A stretch of 64,000 bases of DNA from Halomarina rubra (GCF_023699475.1 NZ_JALXFV010000007.1:141679-205678); one strand, 5' to 3'. Counted from the first letter of the stretch, positions 8,220 to 17,397 are shown. Notes: generated by a model from the letters alone, not told the origin. Made by a program: numbers and translations.

Positions 8220-9434
8220 TCAGGTGCGCTCCCCGGGGTCGGTGAACGGGTCGGGCGCACCCAGCACCGACGCGCCCAGCAGTTGCCCGCCGATGGTGAG
8301 CGGGTTGATGACCTCGTCGGCTCCGACCGACTCGAACTTCGCGACGTGTTTCTCCTCGTTGGCGGCGGCGACGACCCGCACGTCGGGGGCGAGACTCTTG
8401 ACCGCGAGGACGGCGAGCACGTCCCGCGCGTCGTCGTCGCTGGCGACGACGACTCCCGACGCGACGTCGACCCGGGCGTCTTCGAGGACCGCCTCGTCGG
8501 TCGGGTCCCCGGTGAGCACGTTCACCCCGTCGCGTTTGAGCGCCGCGGCGACGTCGGAGTCCGGGGTGACGACGAGGAACGTCGTCTCGCCGGTGAGTCT
8601 GTCGAGTACCGATTCCGTGATGTCGCCGTAGCCGAGGACGACGACGTGGTCGTCGAGGAGTGTGAGTTCTGAGGCGGTCATGCTTCCGAATGCGGCGGCC
8701 ATTCTGGCCTCGATGGCGGGTGCGACCAGCGCCCCGATGGCGACGGTGAACGCGCCGGTCCCGAACACGATGACCGACAGCGAGAACCACTGTGCCTCGG
8801 GGGTGGTCGGCGTGATGTCGCCGTACCCCACCGTCGCGATGGTGACGACGACGTAGTAGACGGCGTCCGCCCAGTCCTCAAGGCCGAGGAACTGGTCGCG
8901 GAGGCCGTACGCGCCCACCGTCCCGTACAGTCCCACGCCGACGATAGCCGCCAACGAGGCGACTTGGAGCGGCGAGAGTTCGACCCGTCGGTCGAACGCC
9001 TCGCGGTTGACGACGAGCAGCGGGAAGGTGACGACCAGCGCGAGGAGCAACGGGACGTCCGTCGGTTGGAGCGTCACGAGCGGGAGGAGCGCGAGCGCCG
9101 GCAGCGCCAGCATCGCCACCTGCCACGCGAGGCGTTTGCGCCGCTGGAGGCCGAGGGTGACGAGTCCGAGCATGAACGCGAAGAGGACCCCGGCGAACCG
9201 GACGAACACCGCTGCGTCGGGGACGACGGGCGCGAGCGGTCCGGCGAGCGCGAGCGTCTGCTCGCTCATGTTCGAGAGGCCGGTCACGAACGCGAGGAGC
9301 GCCACGACGCCGACGAGCCAGACGGTCGGTCGCGCACCCGAGAACTGCTCGCGCTCGACGAGCGCGACGCGTTCCGCCCGGTAGAACAGGGCCTCCAGCG
9401 CGCGGTCCTCGGACTCACCTTGCGAGCTATTCAC
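8220..9434 (-). CDS. Potassium channel with TrkA NAD-binding domain
   Basis: The protein is 404 residues from GTG 9434. The first ~180 residues contain several hydrophobic helices. They are followed by a pore loop with the K+ selectivity filter TIATVGYGDITP (residues ~198-209) and a last transmembrane helix. A TrkA-N/RCK-type Rossmann domain with VVVLGYGDITESVL starts near residue 265. The architecture is that of a ligand-gated K+ channel (KCH type) in the cytoplasmic membrane. A longer frame to 9536 adds an Arg- and Pro-rich tail with no family character, so 9434 is preferred. K+ is the main compatible ion of haloarchaea, and the position beside a BCCT osmolyte carrier supports a role in osmoadaptation. 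Confidence 0.85.
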   Translation of the reverse strand: MNSSQGESEDRALEALFYRAERVALVEREQFSGARPTVWLVGVVALLAFVTGLSNMSEQTLALAGPLAPVVPDAAVFVRFAGVLFAFMLGLVTLGLQRRKRLAWQVAMLALPALALLPLVTLQPTDVPLLLALVVTFPLLVVNREAFDRRVELSPLQVASLAAIVGVGLYGTVGAYGLRDQFLGLEDWADAVYYVVVTIATVGYGDITPTTPEAQWFSLSVIVFGTGAFTVAIGALVAPAIEARMAAAFGSMTASELTLLDDHVVVLGYGDITESVLDRLTGETTFLVVTPDSDVAAALKRDGVNVLTGDPTDEAVLEDARVDVASGVVVASDDDARDVLAVLAVKSLAPDVRVVAAANEEKHVAKFESVGADEVINPLTIGGQLLGASVLGAPDPFTDPGERT

Positions 9435-9643
9435 TACCAGACTGTTCGGGCAGGACGGACGAAAGGTCTTCCGCAGGGTCGACAGGAGGACGCCGGGAGA
9501 CTCAACACGAACTGCCGAGAACGGTCTGTCATGCACACAGTGACGAACACAACGGACCGGACGAGGCAGTCCAGTCGGCCGAAGCGACCGCGTGGCCGAC
9601 CACGGGTCGTATCGACGGCTCGGCGGTCGAGGGGTGTCGGCGC

Positions 9644-10054
9644 GTGAACTCGGCGATTGTGTTCGGCCTGGGGACGATGATCGCGTGGGGGTTCTGGATC
9701 GTGCTCGGCGACGTCGCCTCCAACAGCATCGACCCGGTGACGGCGGCGTTCGTCTCCTACGTGACCGCGACGGTCGTCACCGGTGCCTACGTCCTCGTCT
9801 CGGACGCCTCGCTCGCGATGACGCCGGAGGGGATCGGGTTCGCGGCCGTCTCCGGTGTCGCGGCCGCCATCGGCGTCGTCTCGACGTTCGTCGGCGTCAC
9901 CGTGGGGTCGACGGCCGTCGTCTCGACGCTCGGCGGGATGTACTTCATCACCGCGGCGCTCCTCAGCATCGTCGTCTTCGGCGACCCCATCGGCGTGAAC
10001 GAGGTTGTCGGTATCGCGCTGGCGGTCTGCGCAATCGTCATCATCAATCTCTGA
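9644..10054 (+). CDS. Half-size EamA/DMT-family membrane protein
   Basis: This 136-residue protein starts at GTG 9644 and has four to five hydrophobic segments, beginning at SAIVFGLGTMIAWGFWIVLG and ending in a very hydrophobic C-terminus. The pattern is one EamA repeat of the drug/metabolite transporter superfamily. Full DMT carriers have two repeats, so this half-size form should work as a dimer, like small multidrug-resistance proteins. The substrate is unknown. It is convergent with fhs, with a 42-base gap. Confidence 0.75.
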   Translation: MNSAIVFGLGTMIAWGFWIVLGDVASNSIDPVTAAFVSYVTATVVTGAYVLVSDASLAMTPEGIGFAAVSGVAAAIGVVSTFVGVTVGSTAVVSTLGGMYFITAALLSIVVFGDPIGVNEVVGIALAVCAIVIINL

Positions 10055-10096
10055 ACGGCGCGACGACCGCTACCGAAGGAGGATGATTCCCCGCCC

Positions 10097-11821
10097 TCAG
10101 AACAGCCCCGAGATGTCGCCGTCGGCGTCGATGTCCATCCCGGCGGCCGCCGGGTCGCTCGGCAGGCCTGGAAGCGTCAGGACGTCGCCGGTGAGCGCGA
10201 CGAGGAAGCCCGCACCCGCGGAGGGGTACACCTCCCGAATCTCCAGTTCCCACCCCGTCGGCGCACCCTTCTTGCTCGCGTCGTCGCTGAGCGAGTGGAA
10301 CGTCTTCGACATACAGACCGGGAAGTCGCCGAAGCCCAGTTCCTCCATGCGCTCGATGTCGCGGTCCGCGCCACCGGTGTACTTCACGCCGTCCGCGCCG
10401 TACACCTCCGTCGCGACGGTGTGTATCTTCTCCTTGATGGAGTCCTCGTCTTCGTACAACGGGGCGTAGTCCGCCTCGCCGCTCTCGACGGCCTCGACGA
10501 CGCGTTCGGCGAGGTCCACACCACCTTCGCTCCCGTTCTCGAAGACCGTCGACTCGGCGGCGGCGACCCCCAGTTCGTCGCGACAGTGGTCGAGGACGAC
10601 GTTCACCTCCTCGTCGGAGTCGTCGGGGAAGCGGTTGACCGCGACGACGACCGGGACGCCGAACTTCTGGAGGTTCTCGACGTGCTTGTCGAGGTTCTCC
10701 AGACCGCGTTCGACCGCGCCCGTCCCGGCGGCGTCGATGTCGTCGTAGTCCGCGGGCCACATGTTCTCACCGTGGTACTTCAGCGCTCGGACCGAGGAGA
10801 CCAGTACGACGGCGTTCGGCTCCATCTCGCCGAGGCGACAGACGATGTTCAGGAACTTCTCCGCGCCGAGGTCCGACCCGAACCCGGCCTCGGTGACGAG
10901 GTAGTCGGCCATCCCGAAGGCGGCCTTGTCGGCCATCAGCGAGTTCGTCCCGTGGGCGATGTTCGCGAACGGGCCGCCGTGGACGAACGCGGGCGTCCCC
11001 TCGATGGTCTGGACGACGTTCGGTTTGATGGCGTCGCGCAGGAGCATCGTCACCGCGCCCGTCGCCTCGATGTCGTCGACGGTAATCGGCTCACCGTCGG
11101 TGTCGTAGGCGACGATGATGCGTGCGACGCGCTCTTTGAGGTCTCCGAGCCCGCTCGCCATGCAGAGGACGGCCATCAGTTCGGAGGCCGCGGTGAGCAG
11201 GAACTGGTTCTCGCGTGGCGTCCCGCCGGTCTTCCCGCCGAGGCCGACGACCGTCTCCCTAAGGACGCGGTCGTTCATGTCGATAGCTCGCGGCCAGGAG
11301 ACGTCGTTGACGTCGATGTCGAGTTCGTCGCCCTGTGATATCTTCGCGTCGAGCATCGCCGCGATGAGGTTGTGCGCCGAGGTGAGCGCGTGGAGGTCGC
11401 CTGTGAAGTGGAGGTTGATCTCCTCCATGGGGAGGACCTGCGAGCGACCGCCACCAGCGGCCCCACCCTTTACGCCGAACACGGGCCCGAGCGACGGTTC
11501 ACGGATGGCAATCATCGCCTCCTCCCCGATGTGGTTCAACGTCTGGCCCAGGCCGACCGTCGTGACGGTCTTCCCCTCGCCCTTCGGCGTCGGCGTCATG
11601 CCCGTCACGAGGACCAGGTTGTTCGGTCGGTCTTCGGCCTGCTCGCGGAGGCGGTCGATGGCGTCGTGTTTCACCTTCGCGGTGTACGAGCCGAAGTACT
11701 GCAGGTCATCGAGACCGAGACCCCACGGCTCGACCAGTTCCCAGATCGGTTCCATCTCCGTCGACTGCGCGATCTCGTAGTCCGTCGGAAGCGGCCCGTC
11801 GACCTCGTTCGGTGGTGTCAT
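10097..11821 (-). CDS. fhs: Formate-tetrahydrofolate ligase
   Basis: The 574-residue protein is full length for the family. It has the nucleotide-binding loop TPTPKGEGKT (residues ~76-85), the LGPVFGVKGGAAGGG region and the conserved KPNVVQTIEGTPAFVHGGPF and NIAHG segments. The enzyme interconverts formate, THF and ATP with 10-formyl-THF. In a catabolic setting the reverse direction releases formate and regenerates ATP. It is on the same strand as folD and the two dehydrogenase-GcvT fusions but is not contiguous with them. The start at ATG 11821 is preceded by a purine-rich stretch. Together with FolD and the MTHFR-like protein it completes the C1 oxidation branch of this window. Confidence 0.93.
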   Translation of the reverse strand: MTPPNEVDGPLPTDYEIAQSTEMEPIWELVEPWGLGLDDLQYFGSYTAKVKHDAIDRLREQAEDRPNNLVLVTGMTPTPKGEGKTVTTVGLGQTLNHIGEEAMIAIREPSLGPVFGVKGGAAGGGRSQVLPMEEINLHFTGDLHALTSAHNLIAAMLDAKISQGDELDIDVNDVSWPRAIDMNDRVLRETVVGLGGKTGGTPRENQFLLTAASELMAVLCMASGLGDLKERVARIIVAYDTDGEPITVDDIEATGAVTMLLRDAIKPNVVQTIEGTPAFVHGGPFANIAHGTNSLMADKAAFGMADYLVTEAGFGSDLGAEKFLNIVCRLGEMEPNAVVLVSSVRALKYHGENMWPADYDDIDAAGTGAVERGLENLDKHVENLQKFGVPVVVAVNRFPDDSDEEVNVVLDHCRDELGVAAAESTVFENGSEGGVDLAERVVEAVESGEADYAPLYEDEDSIKEKIHTVATEVYGADGVKYTGGADRDIERMEELGFGDFPVCMSKTFHSLSDDASKKGAPTGWELEIREVYPSAGAGFLVALTGDVLTLPGLPSDPAAAGMDIDADGDISGLF

Positions 11822-12066
11822 CTCGCAGTGACCTTCCCAGCATCACGGTAAGAACGTTAGCACACCTACCAGAATCGAGAGGTGATGTGGTCGCGACCGG
11901 CGTCGAACCCGTCGTCTCGCTCGACAGTTCGACGAACCGACGGACCGAGGTTCGAACACACGGCACGAGGGCCAGGGAGCGTCCGGGCGCGCGCGCACAC
12001 TCTCGCTGTCGCCGCCACCGACAGTTCGTCGGTAGCTTTTCCCCACACGTGTCACTACGTCTCGAT

Positions 12067-12651
12067 ATGAGATTCGGTGACGCCATCGCACTGGCCGGTC
12101 GGTCGAGTGGGGCGCCCCCCGCGATGCAGGAGGTCGGTCCGTCTGCGCTCCTCGACGTGCCCGCCACCGTGCTCGCGGTGCTGGCGTTCGTGCTGGTGGT
12201 GAGCTTCGGCGGTGGCGTCATCTACTTCGCGGGCGGTCGTATCGACGCCGCCGTCGACGCCTCGATGGACAACCCGCTGATATCCGTCGTCTACGGGGTC
12301 ATCGCCTACGGCCTCGTCGTGTTCCTCGTCGGCTACGCCTACAGCCAACTGGCTCGACTCGGTGTGGCGGCCAATACGTTCGCGACGCTCACGCTGCTCG
12401 TCTTCGGCGTGCTAATCCTGTCGCTGTCGGCGTTCGGGTTCGTCGTCGTCGGTGCGTGGCTGACGTCGGTCGTCGGTGGCCGCAACCCGTGGGTCGGCCT
12501 CGTCGCGGTCGGCGGCCTCTGTGCGCTGGCGTGGCTGGTCCTGCCTACCGTCCTCGCGGCCGTGGTATGGGTCGCCGTCGCCGGCGTCGGTGTCGGCGGC
12601 CCGACACGGCGGTGGATACACGCCGACGAGACCGAACCGGTTCTCGGCTGA
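12067..12651 (+). CDS. Integral membrane protein, unknown function
   Basis: ATG 12067 opens a 194-residue frame with about five hydrophobic segments: residues ~27-55, then around SVVYGVIAYGLVVFLVGYAYS, LTLLVFGVLILSLSAFGF, the VGLVAVGGLCALAWLVLP region and VVWVAVAGVGVG. An upstream extension of the same frame to 11812 is rich in Arg and Thr and lacks homology character. The gene is divergent from fhs across a 245-base gap. The overall pattern resembles haloarchaeal membrane proteins found with polymer-forming bactofilin-type genes, but no such neighbour is here, so no function is claimed. Confidence 0.62.
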   Translation: MRFGDAIALAGRSSGAPPAMQEVGPSALLDVPATVLAVLAFVLVVSFGGGVIYFAGGRIDAAVDASMDNPLISVVYGVIAYGLVVFLVGYAYSQLARLGVAANTFATLTLLVFGVLILSLSAFGFVVVGAWLTSVVGGRNPWVGLVAVGGLCALAWLVLPTVLAAVVWVAVAGVGVGGPTRRWIHADETEPVLG

Positions 12652-12775
12652 CGGCGCGGTGCCGTCGAGTCCGGACCGCCGTCCGAGGAATCGGGCGGCA
12701 CGGCTACTGGAAGATCGGTCACCGCCGAACGAACGCGTTGGTTCGGTCGAGAGAAGTGGGTCGTGAGAGCGACGG

Positions 12776-14536
12776 TCAGTCGTCGCTCCCCTCCGCGCCG
12801 CTCCCGGAGACGTCCGTCACCACGTCGCTCCCGCTCGACACGACGTCGACCTCCTCACGGGCCGTGATGTCCTGGATACGGTCGGCGAACTCCTCGGATT
12901 CGAGGATTTCGTACTCGTTATTGAGTCCACGGTACACCGTGTAACACATCAACAGCAGGATGACCGCGAACGGGAAACCGGTCGCGATAGCGGCGGTCTG
13001 CAACGCACCGAGTCCACCGCCCCACAGCAGGAGTGCCGCGACGGCGCCCTCGGTTAGCGCCCAGAAGATGCGCTGGGCGCGGGGCACGTCGTGTTTCCCC
13101 CCCGAGGTCAGGTGGTCGACGACCAGCGACCCCGAGTCGGAGGAGGTGACGAAGAACGTGATGACCAGCAGCGTCGCGAGGATGCCGGTGATGGCACCCA
13201 GCGGATACTGCTCTAAGGTGATGAACATCCCGAGCGTCGAGAACGCTTCGTACCCGATCTGGTTGTACTGCGCCTGGACGGTCCCGCCGCCGACCGCCTG
13301 GTTCAGCGCGCTGCCACCGAACGTCGACAGCCAGATGGTCGAGAACAGACTTGGCAAGAACAGCACGCCGATGACGAACTCCCGGACCGTCCGCCCCTTC
13401 GAGATGCGCGCGATGAACATGCCGACGAACGGCGACCATGCGATCCACCACGCCCAGTAGAAGATGGTCCAGCCCTGGACCGTGCTCGACCCGGCACCCT
13501 GCGTCCCGGTGAAGAACGACAGCGAGAGCAGGTTACCGAAGTACGTCCCCAGCCCTTGGACCCACGTTCCGAAGATGTAGATAGTCGGCCCCACCACGAG
13601 GAGGAAGCCGAGCAGCGTGAACATCAGGTAGAGGTTGAACGTGCTGAGTCGCTTGACGCCGCTGTCCAGCCCCGCCGCGACGGACGCCGTCGCGATGAGC
13701 GTGATGCCCCCGATGAGCAAGACTTGGACGAGCGTCGTCTCCGGTATGCTCACCACGCCGAGGAGGTCGCCCCCGACGTAGGAGATGCCGCCGTTGACCT
13801 GCGCGACGCCGAGACCCAGCGACGTCGCCAGGCCGAACAGCGTCGCGAACACGGTCACGAGGTCGATGACGTGGCCCGGCCAGCCGTAGATGCGGTCGCC
13901 GAGCAGCGGCCAGAAGATCGACCGGAAGGTCAGCGGTAGCCCCCGGTTGAACGAGAAGAACGCGAGGCCCAGCCCGACGAGGCCGTAGATGGCCCACGGG
14001 TGGAACCCCCAGTGGAAAAACGTCTGTGCCATCGCCGCGGAGGCGGCCGCACCGGTGCCGGCCTCCGCACCGAAGAACCCTGGCGGGTTGTTCAGGTAGA
14101 AGATGGGTTCGGTGACGCTGAAGAACATCAGCCCGATACCCATCCCGGCGCTGAACAGCATCGCCATCCACGCGAAGTCGCTGAACTCCTTTCGGGCCTG
14201 GACGCCCCCGATGCGTATCTTCCCGTACTTGCTGAACGCGAAGTAGAGGATGGTGAGGATGAAGACGTTCACCACCAGCAAGAAGAACCACCCGAACGTC
14301 GTCTCGAAGAAGGTGCGGACCGCGCTGTACACTTCAGCGGCGTCTTGGCCCATGAGGATCGTCGCCGCGACGAAGACGCCGATGAGCGCTAGCGCGGCCG
14401 GGAACACGACCGGGTGGACGTCGAACCCGTAGCCCTGGTAGTTCGTGTCGCCGGGTTTCCTGTCCGAGTCCGGGTGGAACAGCTCCACCTGGAGGCCCTC
14501 GGACATCTCACCCGTCGTCTCGCTCTTATCGGCCAT
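12776..14536 (-). CDS. BCCT-family Na+/osmolyte symporter
   Basis: This 586-residue carrier is canonical for the family. It has the glycine motif SAGMGIGLMFFSVTEP in TM3, the aromatic box GWTIFYWAWWIAWSPF in TM8 and the family signature FVGMFIARISKGRTVREF. The GMGIG form is the one seen in Na+-coupled glycine betaine carriers such as BetP. Both termini are acidic cytoplasmic tails, with about 12 membrane helices between them. It probably imports glycine betaine or a related methylated osmolyte (DMSP, carnitine and choline are alternatives). With the folate genes and demethylases around it, the imported compound may be eaten as well as stored. GGGGTGA lies just before ATG 14536. The apparent promoter is about 275 bases upstream. 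Confidence 0.92.
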   Translation of the reverse strand: MADKSETTGEMSEGLQVELFHPDSDRKPGDTNYQGYGFDVHPVVFPAALALIGVFVAATILMGQDAAEVYSAVRTFFETTFGWFFLLVVNVFILTILYFAFSKYGKIRIGGVQARKEFSDFAWMAMLFSAGMGIGLMFFSVTEPIFYLNNPPGFFGAEAGTGAAASAAMAQTFFHWGFHPWAIYGLVGLGLAFFSFNRGLPLTFRSIFWPLLGDRIYGWPGHVIDLVTVFATLFGLATSLGLGVAQVNGGISYVGGDLLGVVSIPETTLVQVLLIGGITLIATASVAAGLDSGVKRLSTFNLYLMFTLLGFLLVVGPTIYIFGTWVQGLGTYFGNLLSLSFFTGTQGAGSSTVQGWTIFYWAWWIAWSPFVGMFIARISKGRTVREFVIGVLFLPSLFSTIWLSTFGGSALNQAVGGGTVQAQYNQIGYEAFSTLGMFITLEQYPLGAITGILATLLVITFFVTSSDSGSLVVDHLTSGGKHDVPRAQRIFWALTEGAVAALLLWGGGLGALQTAAIATGFPFAVILLLMCYTVYRGLNNEYEILESEEFADRIQDITAREEVDVVSSGSDVVTDVSGSGAEGSDD

Positions 14537-14975
14537 CGCTCACCCCCCCGTACGGATACCCTGTCGTCGGTCTGCTGCGGTGTTCGTTCATTGTCGTCGT
14601 GTTCTGTGTGACCGGTTGGTTGGTTCGTTCGGCGGCACGTCCGTGTACGGTCCCGGTCCCGGACACCGTCCGACCGACCGGGCAGCGTTTCGACACGTCG
14701 GCGACGACTCGACTCGTACACGACACTCCACACACCGCGGCGCTTGGTGTCGGTTCGTCGGCCGCGACACGTGCTACACACCCACACTGTCGAAATGTAA
14801 TCGGCATGTGATAAAGTTTCGCGTGATTCTCGCGTGGTCGGTGTAGGTTGAACGGTCGACGCTACGGATAGCAGACCAATTCGCCCGACGGTGGCGTCGT
14901 TACGTCCCGCCGACGAGAGTATCAGGGTCACGGACCGACGGTGAGCGTATCCACGCTCCCCGACTAAAGACACCG
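14537..14975. other. 439-base intergenic region between the BCCT carrier and a zinc-ribbon gene
   Basis: No protein-coding gene is supported here. On the minus strand a clear BRE/TATA (CGAAACTTTATC) lies near 14811-14822, and nothing comparable occurs closer to the carrier, so its mRNA probably has a leader of about 250 bases. The leader contains a run of GGTT repeats (plus strand, about 14612-14631) and a poly-C tract at 14542-14549. The GC-rich middle part shows no obvious riboswitch consensus. Confidence 0.5.
14811..14816 (-). promoter_or_regulatory. BRE/TATA element, probable promoter of the canonical BCCT gene
   Basis: The minus strand reads CGAAACTTTATCAC, a good haloarchaeal BRE plus TATA box. 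Transcription would start near 14787, leaving a leader of roughly 250 bases before ATG 14536. Confidence 0.5.
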
Positions 14976-15392
14976 ATGGACGACCGGTTCGGGAGGGTCT
15001 TCAGAGGGGTCAAGCGAATCGTCGACCTGCTCGTCGACCCGCTTCGGAAGAACCCGAACGCGGCGAAGTTCGACCTCTCGATTCCAGAGGCACACACGAC
15101 GACCGTCGACGGGGATACAGGGTGGGCCAGCAGGCCCCCCGCCTGGGTGACGTGTCCACAGTGTGGATCTGACATCCACCAGCGAGACGTCCACGAGACC
15201 ATCGACTGCCCACGCTGTGTCGCGACGTACGCCCCGAACGAGTTCGCAGAGTTAGAGCTCAAACACCTCCAGTGTCCGGTCTGTGGGAACGTGATGGAAG
15301 ACGGCATCCGACACCCCAACGTCTTCACGATGCCCGAGTGGGCGACCTGCCACCGGTGTCACTACCACTGGGAGTTCGACCACCTGTTCTGA
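14976..15392 (+). CDS. Zinc-ribbon protein with multiple CxxC motifs, 138 aa
   Basis: ATG 14976 opens a 138-residue soluble protein. The N-terminal ~55 residues are basic and contain a possible amphipathic helix. The rest holds CPQCG, CPRC, CPVCG and CHRCH, enough cysteines for two zinc ribbons, and it ends in HWEFDHLF. The arrangement suggests a nucleic-acid or protein-binding zinc protein. It is not a family I recognise. It starts 439 bases from the divergent BCCT gene and is followed after 50 bases by a tiny membrane protein gene on the same strand. Confidence 0.7.
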   Translation: MDDRFGRVFRGVKRIVDLLVDPLRKNPNAAKFDLSIPEAHTTTVDGDTGWASRPPAWVTCPQCGSDIHQRDVHETIDCPRCVATYAPNEFAELELKHLQCPVCGNVMEDGIRHPNVFTMPEWATCHRCHYHWEFDHLF

Positions 15393-15442
15393 CCGGTCGG
15401 CGACGGGACAGGTTCATATCGTCGTCACGACGAATGTGAGAT

Positions 15443-15604
15443 ATGGTGAACCTCCCAGCGACCCTCGCAGCGCTCGCTGCCGCCCTGCTCATCGGGTTCG
15501 CCGCCCTCTCGATGACCGGCGGCGAGTTCGGCGTGGCCGGCGTCAGTTTCCTGAGCGCGAGCGTCGTCATCTTCCTCCGAGAGCGCTACCTCGTCGGAGG
15601 GTGA
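15443..15604 (+). CDS. Small membrane protein, 53 aa
   Basis: ATG 15443 starts a 53-residue frame ending at TGA 15604. It is almost entirely hydrophobic, with two likely membrane helices (from ATLAALAAALLIGFAALS and from GVAGVSFLSASVVIFL), and ends in the basic, cytoplasmic-looking RERYLVGG. Codon use is strongly GC3-biased like neighbouring genes, which supports it being real. The stop is six bases from the convergent uspA stop. Function is unknown. Confidence 0.6.
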   Translation: MVNLPATLAALAAALLIGFAALSMTGGEFGVAGVSFLSASVVIFLRERYLVGG

Positions 15605-15610
15605 GACCCC

Positions 15611-16054
15611 TCAGATCTCGTCGTAGCCCATCCGCTGGGTGAGCACCGGGACGGTAGCGGTCCGGACCACCTTGTCCGTCGTGCCGCCCAGCAGCGTCCC
15701 GATACGCCCTCGGTACGCCGAGGCCATCACGACGACGTCCATCCCCTCTTCTTCCGCGTACTCGGTTATCTCGTCGGCCACCGAACCGCTGCGCCGGGCC
15801 GTCTCGCAGACGACGCCGTGGTCGTCGGCGACCTCCTGAATCTGTGCGAGGATCTTGTCGGCGTAGGCGTTGTACTCCTCGCGCAGTTGCTCCTCGTCGT
15901 CACGGAGCGACAGCGCTCTCGGGACGCCCGGCAGGTCGATGACGTACAGCGCGTGGACGTCCGCGCCCACCGCGCTCGCCAGTTCGATGCCGTGCATCGC
16001 TCCTCGTAGCCCCTCGTCGCTCCCGTCGTAGGGTATCAGCACGTGTTGGTACAT
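15611..16054 (-). CDS. Universal stress protein, single UspA domain
   Basis: This 147-residue UspA-fold protein begins MYQHVLIPYDGSDEG, with DGSDEG as the usual nucleotide-contact loop. The C-terminal part GRIGTLLGGTTDKVVRTATVPV fits the ATP-binding Gx2Gx9G(S/T) pattern, so nucleotide binding is likely. ATG 16054 is preferred over GTG 16063 because homology begins there. A TATA-like CATATATC lies about 38 bases upstream. It is cytoplasmic, with a stress-related role typical of the family. It lies between the carrier region and the deaminase gene and has no clear link to either. Confidence 0.9.
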   Translation of the reverse strand: MYQHVLIPYDGSDEGLRGAMHGIELASAVGADVHALYVIDLPGVPRALSLRDDEEQLREEYNAYADKILAQIQEVADDHGVVCETARRSGSVADEITEYAEEEGMDVVVMASAYRGRIGTLLGGTTDKVVRTATVPVLTQRMGYDEI

Positions 16055-16143
16055 CGTTGACACCTACGGACTGTTCCGAACGACGAATGATATATGTTAC
16101 CACGAGATTGACCGTCGAGTCGGTGGGTCCCGGTCCGACGTGA

Positions 16144-17397
16144 CTACCGTTCGATGGTCGCGGCGATGTTCTCGACGACGTACCCGGTCCCTTCGACGGC
16201 GTCGACGATGGCCGCCGCGTGCTCCTCCCCGCTCGTCTCCACCCTGAACACGAGGTACGCCTCGCCAATCTCCAGATCATCGACAGAGCGGTCGTGGCGC
16301 ACGTCGTGGATGTTCGCGCCGTAGTCGGCGATGGTGCCTGCGATGTCCTCGAGCGTCCCCGGACGGTCGTCGATGCGGATGCGCAGTCTGAGTATCTGCT
16401 GGCGCGCGGTGAGTGCGTGAACCAAGACGGTCTGTAATCTCGTCATGTCGAGGTTTCCCCCGCACAGCAGCGGGACGACGGTCTCCCCCGAGACGTCGAG
16501 GTCGTCGCTGAGCATCGCGGCGACCGACGCCGCGCCCGCCCCCTCGACGACCTGCTTGGCGCGTTCGAGCAACAGCAGGATGGCCTGGGCGATCTCGGTG
16601 TCTGTGACGGTGACCACCTCGTCGACGTTGCGCTTGATGATGCGAAGCGTCCGTTCGGAGATGCCCCCGGTCGCGATACCGTCGGCGATGGTGTCGACCT
16701 CGTCGAGAGTCACCGGCATCCCCTTGTCGAGGCTGTCGTGGACCGTCTGTGCGCCCGTGGCTTGGACGCCGACCACGCGCGTATCGGGCGAGAGGTGCTT
16801 GACGGCCGTCGAGATGCCGCTGATGAGGCCACCGCCACCGATGGGAACGATGAGCGTGTCGATGTGCGGGCAGTCGTGGTAGATCTCGGTGCCGAGCGTG
16901 CCCTGCCCCGCGATGATGTCGGGGTCGTCGTAGGCGTGGACGAACTCGGCGTCGGTCCCCTCGACCGCCTCCTTGGCGTGACGCATCGTCTCCTGGAAGT
17001 CCTTGCCGACCAGTTCGACCGTCGCGCCGTAGCCACGTGTCGCGTCTACTTTCGCCTGCGGCGCGTTCTCGGGCATGTAGATGGTCGAGTCGGCCCCACA
17101 CTTCGTCGCCGCGAGCGCGACGCCCTGGGCGTGGTTGCCGGCGCTCGCGGCGACGAACGACGTCACACCCCGGTCGGTGTCCTGACAGATCTTGTTGTAC
17201 GCACCGCGGGTCTTGAACGAGCCGGTCCACTGGAGGTGCTCCATCTTCAGGTAGACGTCGGCGTCGACCAGCTCCCCGAGGGAGGTGCTCGTCTCGACGG
17301 GCGTCCGTTTGACTACGGACTCGTCGTCGAGGCGGTCGCGGGCCCGTTCGATGTCCCGATACGTCACGGGGAGGTCGGCGTCGTCGGTCGAATTCAT
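16144..17397 (-). CDS. ilvA: Threonine/serine ammonia-lyase with ACT domain
   Basis: This 417-residue fold-type II PLP enzyme has the Schiff-base Lys in GSFKTRGA (K62), the AGNHAQG phosphate loop and a glycine-rich cofactor loop PIGGGGLISGI. The last ~85 residues form one ACT regulatory domain (LRIRIDDRPGTLEDIAGTI). The length matches the catabolic/short biosynthetic threonine dehydratase group. It deaminates threonine to 2-oxobutyrate and usually also serine to pyruvate. It sits 50 bases downstream of two dimethylglycine/sarcosine dehydrogenase-like genes on the same strand. A role in removing serine formed from glycine plus methylene-THF is therefore plausible, although isoleucine synthesis remains possible. 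Confidence 0.9.
   Translation of the reverse strand: MNSTDDADLPVTYRDIERARDRLDDESVVKRTPVETSTSLGELVDADVYLKMEHLQWTGSFKTRGAYNKICQDTDRGVTSFVAASAGNHAQGVALAATKCGADSTIYMPENAPQAKVDATRGYGATVELVGKDFQETMRHAKEAVEGTDAEFVHAYDDPDIIAGQGTLGTEIYHDCPHIDTLIVPIGGGGLISGISTAVKHLSPDTRVVGVQATGAQTVHDSLDKGMPVTLDEVDTIADGIATGGISERTLRIIKRNVDEVVTVTDTEIAQAILLLLERAKQVVEGAGAASVAAMLSDDLDVSGETVVPLLCGGNLDMTRLQTVLVHALTARQQILRLRIRIDDRPGTLEDIAGTIADYGANIHDVRHDRSVDDLEIGEAYLVFRVETSGEEHAAAIVDAVEGTGYVVENIAATIER

Noticed and set aside
14526-14807. 93-codon minus-strand frame in the BCCT leader
   Set aside because: Its start is too close to the TATA element, composition is not protein-like, and no family feature is seen. It may be part of the untranslated leader.
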